Part shown: positions 25,768-34,113 of the stretch, piece by piece
Layout of the letters: the number at the start of each line of letters is the position of its first letter
Position numbering within the stretch: position 1 is the stretch's first letter
DNA from: Streptomyces vinaceus
GTDB lineage: Bacteria > Actinomycetota > Actinomycetes > Streptomycetales > Streptomycetaceae
DNA: 64,000 bases
Assembly: GCF_008704935.1 (NCBI RefSeq)
Contig: NZ_CP023692.1
Span: 124,001-188,000 of the forward strand
Reading direction: 5' to 3'
Program-made: the position numbers and the translations under genes
The notes under the pieces: model-generated
What the model was told of the DNA's origin: nothing
The model's input: only the letters and a program-made list of their open reading frames with translations
The model's database searches: none

Positions 25768-28119
25768 TCACTGTCGGGCCATGTGCATGCGCATCTCGCT
25801 GTCCGCGTCGGTGATGAGTTCGCCCGACAGGTCGATGGTCACGGTGTGCAGTTCGCCGGTGAACCGGAAGGGCGACTGGTAGTCGGGGGTCACCGGCTGG
25901 CCGGGGTTGGCCCCGCAGGTCATCCCACCGGGGTTGAACATGACGGGCGTCGTCACCGGGAACTCGGCCACCGCGACCAGCTGGTGATCGATGTAGAGCT
26001 CGGCCCGCCCGGGGGCGCCTTTGCCCGCGGCGAGATCGGGCTCGCCCGTCGGTTCGAACTCGAAGCGCAGTTCATGCCGGCCGTGAGGTACCGGATCCGT
26101 CGTGGACACCGTGTAGAGGGCCCGCGAGACGTAGTTGTGGACGTACGTCAGCTTGCCGTCCTTGATGTAGAAGCTCCAGCCGCCGGCCATCGAACCCTGG
26201 CTCATCAGTACGCCTTCGGCGCCGTCGGCGGGGATCTCCACATCGGCGGTGACGCTGTGCGGACGGTTGAGCACGCGTGGGGCGACGGAGGGCGGCAGGG
26301 ACTGGGTGCCGGGCCGGAACGTGTAGCTGGTCCGTGCCTTGCTGATCTGCGGACGCTCCGTCGCCATCCGTGCCAGGGCGCTCCCGTCGACGGGCAGCAC
26401 TCCGTACTTTCCGGCCTCCACGTACCACAGGGAGATCAACTCGATCGTCTTGGCGCGCTGCTCCGAGGAGAGATCGCGGGTCTCCGCGAAGTCCTCGTCG
26501 ATGTGGTACAGCTCCCAGGCGGTGGCGTCCAGTTCGGACAGCTTCTCCGAGCTGATGGGCGTGCCGAACGGCTGCTGCGCCTCGGTGAACGACGGACCCG
26601 GCCAGGGACATACGGCGCGCCAGCCGTCATGGTCGATGGCACGGTGGCCGAGCATCTCGAAGTACTGGGTGCGGTGCAGGGAGGGCGCGGCGGGGTTGTC
26701 GAAGGTGTGGGCGAAGCTGACACCGTGCAGGGGGGACTGGGTGACGCCCTTGATGGTGTCGGGCGGCTCGATCCCCAGGATGTCGAGCACGGTGGGGACC
26801 ATGTCCACGAGGTGGGCGTATTGGGTGCGTACTTCTCCGCGTGCCTTGATGCCGGCAGGCCAGTGGACGAGGAACGGGTCGCTGGCGCCGCCGCGGTAGG
26901 TCTCCCTCTTCCAGCGCCGGAACGGCGTGTTGCCCGCCCAGGTCCAGCCCCAGGGGTAGTGGTTGAACGTGGTCGGACCGCCGAGCTCGTCGATCGCCTT
27001 CAGGCTCTCCTCAAGCGGTTCGGGAGCGTTGTTGAAGAACTGCGCCTCGTTGGTCGTCCCGGTGACGCCTCCCTCGGCGCTCGCCCCGTTGTCGGAGACG
27101 ACCATGATCAGCGTGTTGTCCAGTTCACCGATCTCCTGGAGGAAGTCCAGCAGTCGCCCGATTTCGTGGTCGGTGTGGGAGAGGAAGCCGGCGAAGACCT
27201 CCATCATGCGCGCTGCGAGGCGGCGGGCGTCCGGTGACAGGGACTCCCATTCGGGGACGTCCGGGTCGTGGCGCGAGAGGACGGCGTCGGCGGGCACGAC
27301 ACCGAGACGCTTCTGGTTGGCGAAGGTCACCTCCCGGTAGGCGTCCCAGCCGTCGTCGAACTGTCCCCGGTAGCGATCGGCCCACTCCCGCGGGACGTGG
27401 TGCGGCGCGTGGGTGGCGCCGGGGCAGAAGTGGAGGAAGAACGGCTTGTCGGGAGCGACCTGCTTGGCGTCGGAGATGAAGAGCTTGGCCTTGTCCGTCA
27501 GGTCCGGGGTGAAGTGGTAGCCCTGTTCCGGCGAGGCGGGGGGCTCGACCTGGTGGTTGTCGTACACGAGTTCCGGATACCACTGGTTGGTGTCGCCGCC
27601 GAGGAATCCGTAGAACCGCTCGAAACCGCGGCCGAGCGGCCAGCGGTTGTAGGGTCCGGCGGGTGACTCCTGGGCCGAGGGCATCAGGTGCCACTTGCCG
27701 AGCATGTACGTGTTGTATCCGTGCTCCAGCAGCATTTCGGACAGGAACCCGTTCTCGAACGGGATGTTGCCGTTGTAGCCGGGGTAGCCGGTCGCCAGCT
27801 CCGTGATCGCCGCCATCGCGTTGGAATGGTGGTTGCGACCGGTGATGATGCACGAACGCGACGGCGAGCACAGTGCTGTGGTGTGCATGTTGTTGTACAA
27901 CAGTCCGCCCGCGGCCAGACCGTCGAGGCGAGGCGTCTGCATGGGACTCCCGTAGCAGCCCAGCTGGCCGTAGCCCGTGTCGTCGAGCACGATCGTCAGC
28001 ACGTTGGGTGATCCCGGCACCGCCCCCGGCGGCTCGGGCCATGCCGGGCTGGAGACGTCCGTGGTTCGCCCGATCACTCCGGAGAAGGCGCTCCCCGGCT
28101 TGTATTCGTTCACTGGCAT
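25768..28119 (-). CDS. Arylsulfatase
   Basis: 783 residues from the ATG at 28119 with an AGGAAGGA box. The sulphatase active site is complete: the N-terminal metal motif VLDDTGYGQLGCYG, and CSPSRSCIITGR, where the Cys of CxPSR is converted to formylglycine. Later metal and substrate residues include GKWHL and MVVSDNGAS. The C-terminal 150 residues (SMAGGWSFYIKDGKLTYVHN onward) form a beta-rich domain seen in the large bacterial arylsulfatases. No signal peptide is apparent, so it probably acts in the cytosol to release sulphate from sulphate esters. The formylglycine-generating enzyme is not encoded here. It is divergent from the acetoacetate decarboxylase gene. Confidence 0.93.
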   Translation of the reverse strand: MPVNEYKPGSAFSGVIGRTTDVSSPAWPEPPGAVPGSPNVLTIVLDDTGYGQLGCYGSPMQTPRLDGLAAGGLLYNNMHTTALCSPSRSCIITGRNHHSNAMAAITELATGYPGYNGNIPFENGFLSEMLLEHGYNTYMLGKWHLMPSAQESPAGPYNRWPLGRGFERFYGFLGGDTNQWYPELVYDNHQVEPPASPEQGYHFTPDLTDKAKLFISDAKQVAPDKPFFLHFCPGATHAPHHVPREWADRYRGQFDDGWDAYREVTFANQKRLGVVPADAVLSRHDPDVPEWESLSPDARRLAARMMEVFAGFLSHTDHEIGRLLDFLQEIGELDNTLIMVVSDNGASAEGGVTGTTNEAQFFNNAPEPLEESLKAIDELGGPTTFNHYPWGWTWAGNTPFRRWKRETYRGGASDPFLVHWPAGIKARGEVRTQYAHLVDMVPTVLDILGIEPPDTIKGVTQSPLHGVSFAHTFDNPAAPSLHRTQYFEMLGHRAIDHDGWRAVCPWPGPSFTEAQQPFGTPISSEKLSELDATAWELYHIDEDFAETRDLSSEQRAKTIELISLWYVEAGKYGVLPVDGSALARMATERPQISKARTSYTFRPGTQSLPPSVAPRVLNRPHSVTADVEIPADGAEGVLMSQGSMAGGWSFYIKDGKLTYVHNYVSRALYTVSTTDPVPHGRHELRFEFEPTGEPDLAAGKGAPGRAELYIDHQLVAVAEFPVTTPVMFNPGGMTCGANPGQPVTPDYQSPFRFTGELHTVTIDLSGELITDADSEMRMHMARQ

Positions 28120-28628
28120 CGTGCCTGTCCTTCCTGCCGACCCGTGTAAAGGGATCCGCCGGCGGTGTCCACCACAGGGCGCTGTCACAGCAGGGTGAAA
28201 CACGCCTTGTCGCCCACGCCTCGCGGCCGCCCGCGCCTCGCGCCGACGTGGGTCCCGCGACCGCGGCCACTCGCGGCACCTCACATACCGTCATGGGGCT
28301 CAGGAATCAGAATTTCGGTGGCTCGGAAAACGCGTGAGGGTGTGCTGGTTCGAGCCTGGGCCCCATGGAGGCCCAGTTGCTGGCCTGCCACGCTGGGAGC
28401 ACCATAAATAGGGTAGGTCCATCAGAAGATGACTGCCAGTGGACCTCCCGAATATCATCAATTGCTGCGCAGGCACGGATTCCAGCGCCTGCCCAAAGGC
28501 CCACCGAGGCGAACCGGCAGCGCGGCATTCAGGGTTCGCAGGCACCGCCCGCCTTCCGTGGAAATCAGGTATTCCGACGAGGAATCTCACCTGCATAAAA
28601 CGCCTTCCGCAATCCAAAGGAAAAGAGA
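28120..28628. promoter_or_regulatory. Divergent promoter region, arylsulfatase and ADC genes
   Basis: About 510 bp. The half next to the ADC gene (28300-28628) is clearly less GC-rich than its surroundings and includes CCATAAATAGG at 28402-28412. It must contain promoters for both genes, but no spaced -35/-10 pair was certain. A 105-codon minus-strand frame here has no coding bias. Confidence 0.4.
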
Positions 28629-29555
28629 ATGACTACGCCTGTTATCGAGCCTGGCCTCGCGGGCACTCTGCCGCCGGATGAATATACGAAGAAAACGATG
28701 CCTCACTGGGGGCAGACTTACAACGGGGCAATGGCCGGCTACAAGGGCATGGACTACGTGTCGGTAGCCTTTGCGACCGACGCCGAAAAGGCAGCCGCGC
28801 TGATCCCGAAAGAGCTGACGCTCATCGCGATTCCGGCCTTGCCCGGGATGGCGTCGGCGAACCTCGTGTTCGCCAAGTATCGCGAATGCGATCTCGGCCC
28901 CTACATGGAGGTGATCATCTCGATCGCGGTCCTCCATCAGGGCCGTCCCTACGGGTACGTCCCCGCCATCTACGTGGACAACGACGCGGCCTTGCTGGCC
29001 GGGCGCGAACTGGGCGGCTACCCCAAGAAGATGGCCCGGATCACGATGCGCAACTACGGAAATCTCTTCCTGAGCCACATGTCTCGGGGCTCGATCCAGA
29101 CGAAGACTGTGGACCCCAACTTCAATGATCTGGCCTCCTCCAGCGTGACCAAGGGGGACAAGCTGTTCTCGGTACCGCTGCCGGCCGACAGAACAGACGA
29201 ACTGCCCTATCCCTACAATCTATTGCTGCCGCTGCCCCCGCCCACGGGGGAACCTCAGGACTACGTGCTGCCGACGGTGGCGTTGAAGCGCTTCCCGGGC
29301 GTCGGACCGGGACCGAACGGCCACGCCGGAGCCGAGGTGCTCCAGCTCGTAGGCACTCCCTGGCACATCACACAGGCCGACGTCTACGCCGGCGACGCCG
29401 CCAGCATGGAGATCTACCCGTCCGAAGAGGATCCGATCGGCCGACTCCTGCCGTGCAATGCCGTACTGGGCGCCTTCGTCCTGCAAGGCTCCATGTACAC
29501 GAAATCCGACGAGTGGGTGGTCCTTGAAGACCTGAAGAAGAACAATTCTGCATGA
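28629..29555 (+). CDS. Acetoacetate decarboxylase (ADC) family protein
   Basis: 308 residues with an AAGGAAAAGAG box. The ADC fold is recognised from the block GRELGGYPKKMARITM, where the second Lys of the KK pair is the Schiff-base-forming lysine and the first lowers its pKa. Upstream segments LTLIAIPALPGMASANLVFA and GPYMEVIISIAVLHQGRPYG also fit the family. True ADC decarboxylates acetoacetate to acetone. Many actinobacterial members instead act as aldolase-dehydratases or on larger beta-keto acids. At 308 residues it is longer than the clostridial enzyme (about 245). It is followed by a SRPBCC protein, 60 bp downstream, suggesting a small-molecule pathway. Confidence 0.9.
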   Translation: MTTPVIEPGLAGTLPPDEYTKKTMPHWGQTYNGAMAGYKGMDYVSVAFATDAEKAAALIPKELTLIAIPALPGMASANLVFAKYRECDLGPYMEVIISIAVLHQGRPYGYVPAIYVDNDAALLAGRELGGYPKKMARITMRNYGNLFLSHMSRGSIQTKTVDPNFNDLASSSVTKGDKLFSVPLPADRTDELPYPYNLLLPLPPPTGEPQDYVLPTVALKRFPGVGPGPNGHAGAEVLQLVGTPWHITQADVYAGDAASMEIYPSEEDPIGRLLPCNAVLGAFVLQGSMYTKSDEWVVLEDLKKNNSA

Positions 29556-29615
29556 CCGAGCCCTCGCGATGACGGCGCCTGCCGCGATCCGGAGTGTCGG
29601 GGAAGGACGCACTTG

Positions 29616-30104
29616 ATGGCCAGCCACTGGTACCCGGTCGTCGAAGCGGGAGACGACTTCCTCACCTCGGCGCCCTTCCGCTACGAACACTCGGTCGAGA
29701 CAACAGCACCGGCCGAGCGGATATGGGACATCCTGACCGGCGAACAGCTGGTCGACTGGGTGTGGGCATTCACCGGCCTGAATTGGAACTCCTCACGCCC
29801 GTTCGGCGTCGGTACGGTGCGCGATGTCACCCTGCTGAAATTCTTCACCGCAAGGGAACGCTTCTTCCGTTGGGACGAGGGGCGCCGCTACAGCTTCAGC
29901 GTCTACGAGGCCTCGCGCCCCGGTCTGCGCCACGCGGCGGAGGACTGGACCGTCGAGCCCACGCCCTCCGGCTCACGTCTCACCTGGACGATGGCCATCC
30001 AGCCGACCTCCCTGGCCACCCCGCTGATCTGGGTGAGCAGCCCGGTCATCGGACTGATCCAACGCCATGCGCTGGGCGCGGTCCGCACGGCCGTCCGCGA
30101 CTGA
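29616..30104 (+). CDS. SRPBCC (polyketide cyclase/START-like) protein
   Basis: 162 residues from the ATG at 29616 with GGAAGGA about 8 bp upstream. The helix-grip fold is suggested by APFRYEHSVETTAPAERIWD at the start, a GVGTVRDV segment, the central EGRRYSFSVYEAS and SRLTWTMAIQP, then a long C-terminal helix VSSPVIGLIQRHALGAVRTA. Members bind hydrophobic ligands or act as polyketide cyclases and aromatases. Its location after the ADC-family gene implies a shared beta-keto or polyketide-like substrate. That is an inference from context. Confidence 0.82.
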   Translation: MASHWYPVVEAGDDFLTSAPFRYEHSVETTAPAERIWDILTGEQLVDWVWAFTGLNWNSSRPFGVGTVRDVTLLKFFTARERFFRWDEGRRYSFSVYEASRPGLRHAAEDWTVEPTPSGSRLTWTMAIQPTSLATPLIWVSSPVIGLIQRHALGAVRTAVRD

Positions 30105-30218
30105 ATTCCGGGGGCTCTCGCCTCAAGGCGCTCCGCTCACGCGACCACATGCCCCTCGCTGTGAGCGGCGACATAGCGGTTCGCCGGACCATCGGCGTAC
30201 CCTCTGTCTGATTCACCC

Positions 30219-30240
30219 CCCTTTGATGCGATACAAAGGG
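30219..30240 (+). terminator. Small hairpin after the SRPBCC gene
   Basis: A 7-bp perfect stem, CCCTTTG paired with CAAAGGG, with an 8-nt loop. It lies 115 bp after the SRPBCC stop and 64 bp before the next start. It could be a weak terminator or an operator-like dyad for the next gene. Confidence 0.35.
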
Positions 30241-30304
30241 ACGGGTTTGCCGTGTCCGACGAAGAGGCCGTCGGCGGGAATCGCCCATACCGCGGAGGGC
30301 TCGA

Positions 30305-30631
30305 ATGCTACGCCTGGCATCCCTGACGGATATCCGTGTCTGCGCGGTGACCGAAGTACTCAGCCCGTACGAATGGCGAAGGCACACCCCCGAAATGGTC
30401 AGCCGCCGCGCGCTCGCCGCGATCGACGACCCTGGAACGGCGAACCCGGTACCGGTGCCCCGCCATGACGAGCGGATCGACCTGCTGGTCGATTCACTGG
30501 TGCGCTGCCGGTGGCGCTCCCTCACGGCCGAGGCCGTCAGCCGCCGGATCGTGACGGTTCTGGACGCCTGCCATGCCGACAGCCAATGGCTCCAGATCGA
30601 ACTGCACTGGCTGTCGGAGCGGCACCGCTGA
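30305..30631 (+). CDS. Hypothetical protein of 108 residues
   Basis: A GGAGGG box 5 bp before the ATG and normal GC3 bias support a real gene. The protein is soluble, with many Arg, Asp and Trp residues (MLRLASLTDIRVCAVTEVLS at the N-terminus; CHADSQWLQIELHWLSERHR at the C-terminus). Two Cys and three His do not form a clear metal motif. I do not recognise the family. Its stop lies only 21 bp from the stop of the convergent membrane-protein gene. Confidence 0.65.
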   Translation: MLRLASLTDIRVCAVTEVLSPYEWRRHTPEMVSRRALAAIDDPGTANPVPVPRHDERIDLLVDSLVRCRWRSLTAEAVSRRIVTVLDACHADSQWLQIELHWLSERHR

Positions 30632-30652
30632 GGGACAAGCCGACCGGTTCCC

Positions 30653-32008
30653 TCACCGGGGTGGCGGTTCGTGCACCCCTGCTTGCGCCGGGCTCCGGTC
30701 GTTCCCGTTCTCCTGGAGGAATTCGGCCACCGCCAGGGCGAACAGGAGGACGAGTGCGATGCAGATGATGACCAGGCCGGTCGGGTAGCTCCACAGGATG
30801 AAGGTCAGTACGGCAGCGGCGACGAGGATCCAGGTGATCCAGCCGCGGTGGCGGTGGACGAACGGGCCCACCGGGCCGGTACGCAGGCCCGCGCGGTCCG
30901 CCGTGGCGCGGACCGCGCCGATGCCCGAGTGCCAGCCCTGCCGTACGACGGTGGCCCAGCGGCCGGGGCCGGTCAGCCAGGCGGCCAGAGCGATCACCAC
31001 GCCGAGCACCACGGCCATGCGGACCGTTGATCTCAAGTACTGCGTCAGCGCGTCGTAGATGCTTCCGGCCGCGGGCTGCGAGACGTTGTCCGGCAGCGCG
31101 TTCAAGTACGCGACGCGGAAGACGGCCAGACCGGCGCCGAGCATGAGCATGGCGAAGGCGAAGGCGAGTGCGGCGATCACGAGAACATGGCGGCGATGGC
31201 GCGACAGGAGCACGCCGACGGCGATCAGCAGGACCGACAGCACCGGAAGCCACATGCCGGCGATCTGCAGGAGCCGGAAATAGGTTTTGAACTTGCCGAT
31301 GTTGTCCGCCCGCAGGACGGTGAAGTCGGTGTGTACCTTGGGGATCTTCGCGGCCGCCGTCATTCCTTCGTCGACGAGGCGCTGTTTCACCTGATCGACG
31401 ACCGGTCCCAGATCAACGGTCACCGAGTCGTTGTTGATCTTCACGGCACCGCCGCCAGTGCCGGTGAGGGCTTTGTCCACTGCGGTGTGGATGCGGCGGT
31501 TGGCGTCGGTCCAGATCCGCTCGAAGGTCTCGGAGGCGATCACCTCCTGCGCTTTGTCGTGGACGAAGCTGCGGACGGCGCTCTCCAGTGCGCCGCCGAG
31601 CTTGCCGAGTCCCTTCTCCAGGAGTGGCCGGTCGGCGGGTGCAACGCCTTCCAGCAGCGTCGGGAGGTCGATGTGTTCCATCACCGCATTGGTGACCCGG
31701 TTGGCCGCCGCCGCCTGGATGTCCGGGTCGGATGCGAGCGGGGCGACCGTCTGCACGTAGCGGTCCGTGTCGCCGACCTGGCTGGACGCCCACGCGGCGA
31801 CGGCCGCGAGGGGGGCGAGGACGCAACCGATGATGATGAGCACGGCGGCGAAGAACGACTTCCACCGGTGTCGGGGCTCCCGGGCCGCCTTTTCGGCCTC
31901 CAATGCCGTCACCCGTGCGTGCAGTTGCTCGACCTCGGAGCGCCCGCCGTCCGTACCCGGCTCGCGTGCGGGAACTCCGCTGGGGCCGGTGGCTCCCTCG
32001 TCCGTCAT
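30653..32008 (-). CDS. Actinobacterial integral membrane protein with large external loop
   Basis: 451 residues from the ATG at 32008 (AGGAGAGG box). A short coiled-coil-like head (SEVEQLHARVTALEAEKAAR) precedes one helix (FFAAVLIIIGCVLAPLAAVA). Then come about 190 residues outside the membrane, opening WASSQVGDTDRYVQTVAPLA and containing repeated amphipathic helices. Further helices follow (LPVLSVLLIAVGVLLS, VLVIAALAFAFAMLMLGAGL, MAVVLGVVIALAAWL, WILVAAAVLTFILW, GLVIICIALVLLFALAVAEF). This architecture is common and uncharacterised in Streptomyces. The function is unknown. Confidence 0.85.
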   Translation of the reverse strand: MTDEGATGPSGVPAREPGTDGGRSEVEQLHARVTALEAEKAAREPRHRWKSFFAAVLIIIGCVLAPLAAVAAWASSQVGDTDRYVQTVAPLASDPDIQAAAANRVTNAVMEHIDLPTLLEGVAPADRPLLEKGLGKLGGALESAVRSFVHDKAQEVIASETFERIWTDANRRIHTAVDKALTGTGGGAVKINNDSVTVDLGPVVDQVKQRLVDEGMTAAAKIPKVHTDFTVLRADNIGKFKTYFRLLQIAGMWLPVLSVLLIAVGVLLSRHRRHVLVIAALAFAFAMLMLGAGLAVFRVAYLNALPDNVSQPAAGSIYDALTQYLRSTVRMAVVLGVVIALAAWLTGPGRWATVVRQGWHSGIGAVRATADRAGLRTGPVGPFVHRHRGWITWILVAAAVLTFILWSYPTGLVIICIALVLLFALAVAEFLQENGNDRSPAQAGVHEPPPR

Positions 32009-32365
32009 GGCACGACCTCTCCTGCCCGGGGGTTTCTCCACGAAGCCGACCATGCGGAACGGGCGGACGCGAGCGCTGCGCATCCGAGCGGGTGAACGAC
32101 TCACCGGGGTCGTCACCGACTACATGCGCCGAGCGGTCGGGCACCTCGATCCAGTCGGCCTGCCCGGTACCCGTGGGAGTGGGGGTGCGACGGCCGCCAG
32201 GTCCGCGCCGGATGCGGGCCGTCAGCCACCGTGCGAGGCTGCGTTTCGGGGCCACCGTCCCTTCGCCGCCGCCACCCTCATCACGTGGGCGCTCCGCGCT
32301 CGGCCGGTGAGCCGGCCACCGAAGGAGCGCTCGGCCTCGAACCCGTATTGATCGAGTGAACGGAA

Positions 32366-32821
32366 ATGGCAGACATGACATCACCTGACACCGAGGAACT
32401 GGGGCCGGTCGACTATCTGGTCGTCGAGTTCCCGCCGGCCACCTCGCACTTCACCGGCGAGATGGCCGAAGAGCTCGACAAGCTGGTCACCTCGGGGACC
32501 ATCCGGGTCCTGGACCTGCTCATCCTGACGAAGGGCGCCGACGGCGAGCTCGACGTACTGGAGGTCGATGACCTCGAAGACGCCGGTGAATTGCGCGCCG
32601 CGGAGGCGAAGCTGGCCGGTCTGCTCGCAGAGGAGGACGTCGTCAACCTGGCCGCCGCGATGGAGCCCGGTACGACGGCCGGGGTGCTGGTCTGGGAAAA
32701 CGTCTGGGCGGGGCCCTTCGCCGCGGCCGCACGCCGCTCAGGGGGCCAGCTCATCGCCAACGGACGTATTCCGATCCAGGCCATTTTGGCCTCGATCGAA
32801 GCCGACGAAGAAGGAGAATGA
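32366..32821 (+). CDS. Small acidic cytosolic protein, DUF6325/DUF1269-like
   Basis: 151 residues, strongly acidic, opening MADMTSPDTEELGPVDYLVV. A glycine-containing hydrophobic core (GPVDYLVVEFP, IRVLDLLILTKGADG) and LAAAMEPGTTAGVLVWENVW match the pattern of the DUF6325 family found in actinomycetes, whose role is unknown. The final 15 bp contain the GAAGGAGA box for the next gene, which starts 1 bp after this stop. The two are therefore translated together. Confidence 0.8.
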   Translation: MADMTSPDTEELGPVDYLVVEFPPATSHFTGEMAEELDKLVTSGTIRVLDLLILTKGADGELDVLEVDDLEDAGELRAAEAKLAGLLAEEDVVNLAAAMEPGTTAGVLVWENVWAGPFAAAARRSGGQLIANGRIPIQAILASIEADEEGE

Positions 32822-32822
32822 G

Positions 32823-33005
32823 ATGCCCCTCGGACCGATGCGCAGAGGGCGACGTGGGGTCATCGGCGCTCCCGTCGCTCGTACAGCGGCCGTCGTCGGC
32901 ACGGCAGCGGTCGTCGCCCACGGGGTCGGTCGCCGCAGCGACCGCCGGGAGGACCGCCGGGACGACCGTGAGGACCGCCGTGAGGACCGCCGGGACCGGC
33001 GCTGA
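32823..33005 (+). CDS. Tiny charged protein with Asp/Arg/Glu repeat tail
   Basis: 60 residues. A short basic start (MPLGPMRRGRRGVIG) and a small hydrophobic middle (VARTAAVVGTAAVVAHGVG) lead to a tail made of DRRED/DRRDD units (positions 37-60). The middle is just long enough for a marginal membrane helix. It is translationally coupled to the upstream DUF6325-like gene (2 bp spacing, GAAGGAGA inside that gene). No catalytic motif is present. Similar small proteins accompany DUF6325 genes in Streptomyces, so it may be a partner or anchor. Confidence 0.75.
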   Translation: MPLGPMRRGRRGVIGAPVARTAAVVGTAAVVAHGVGRRSDRREDRRDDREDRREDRRDRR

Positions 33006-33266
33006 TCCGAGCCTCGCTGCCGGTCCGGGACAGCGCACGCTCCCTGCCGGCCCTCTCCGCGCGGGCCCCATCCCGTCGCTGCCTGGGCCGGGGCGCGCGG
33101 GCCAGGCACGCCGGGTGACGGTACGCGGCGTGAGGATGGTGTCCGCCGTCGTCCGTCACGCCGATGCGCGAACGCCCCAAGGTCCGCAGTCGACGCCGGC
33201 CGCCCCGGGGACGGCCGTAGGCTCAAGGTTCCTGATCAGGGCAGGCGAACGTTCATGGACGACGCA

Positions 33267-33806
33267 CTAGTCCGCGAAGCGGCCGCACAGCCAGTTGCCC
33301 GGCTCAGCTGGATCGTCGCTGATCCAGAACTGGCGCCACAGCAGCGCGAACTCCTCACGACTGAGGTGCCCGTCCCCGTTGAGGTCGAGCAGCTCGAAGA
33401 CCCCGTCCAGCGGTACCGGCCGCCCGTTCCAGGTCTCGACGAGCCTGCGGTGTTCGGCCGGGGAGATCACCCCGTCACCGTTCTCGTCCACCGCCTCGAA
33501 GACGGTTTCGGCGGTCGCCGTGACGGTCGCGACCATGGCGGGCAGTTCATCCACCAGCGCGAGCAGCTCGCCCATGTCCACTGCCCCGTCGCCGTTGGCG
33601 TCCCCTCGTTCCAACAGGGCCGCCCACCAACCCATCAGCAGTGACTCCAGCCGTGCCCGAAGCTCCGTCTCGGCCGCAACCCTCGGCAGGCGCTCCCACC
33701 GTGCGACGAGCGACCGGAAATCCGCCTCGCGCAGGAAACCGTCCCCGTCCGCGTCGAATGCGGCGAACATCTCCTGGAGCTTCCGCTCCTGGAACTCACT
33801 GGCCAC
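33267..33806 (-). CDS. Four-EF-hand calcium-binding protein (calerythrin-like)
   Basis: 179 residues from a GTG at 33806 with a GGGGGAGG box. Four canonical 12-residue calcium loops can be read: DADGDGFLREAD, DANGDGAVDMGE, DENGDGVISPAE and DLNGDGHLSREE. Each has Asp/Asn at positions 1, 3 and 5, Gly at 6 and Asp/Glu at 12. There is no signal peptide or membrane helix, so it is a cytosolic calcium buffer or sensor similar to calerythrin and the Streptomyces CabB-type proteins. It stands alone and converges with the DUF6325 pair. Confidence 0.95.
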   Translation of the reverse strand: MASEFQERKLQEMFAAFDADGDGFLREADFRSLVARWERLPRVAAETELRARLESLLMGWWAALLERGDANGDGAVDMGELLALVDELPAMVATVTATAETVFEAVDENGDGVISPAEHRRLVETWNGRPVPLDGVFELLDLNGDGHLSREEFALLWRQFWISDDPAEPGNWLCGRFAD

Positions 33807-34113
33807 AGCAACCTCCCCCACACCCCGGAACGAGCCCTGCCGGCTCGTCATCCTAGGACGCACCACCGCCCGGCCCCCACCGGCACATACGGCCGACGCC
33901 TCACCCGTTCGGGCCACGCACGGTCACTCGCCCACCTGTCGGCCGGCCGCTGCGCGATCTTCCTGCGGCGGATCGCGCCCACGTTGAACGCCACGGTGCA
34001 GGGCAGCGCGACCGCCCCTCCGGAGGCGCCCCCCTCCGCGCCGCGGCCCCCCTCATCGCGCCAGGTGTCGGCCCGGTGCAACTGGCGGGCCCGGCAGGGC
34101 GCCTTCGCCGACG
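33807..34113. other. Gap upstream of the EF-hand gene
   Basis: About 307 bp between the EF-hand start and the MerR stop, both on the minus strand. It holds the EF-hand promoter. No gene, strong hairpin or repeat was seen. Confidence 0.4.

Noticed and set aside
28300..28617. A 105-codon minus-strand frame between the arylsulfatase and ADC genes
   Set aside because: The region is less GC-rich with no third-position bias and no ribosome binding site, so it looks like promoter sequence.
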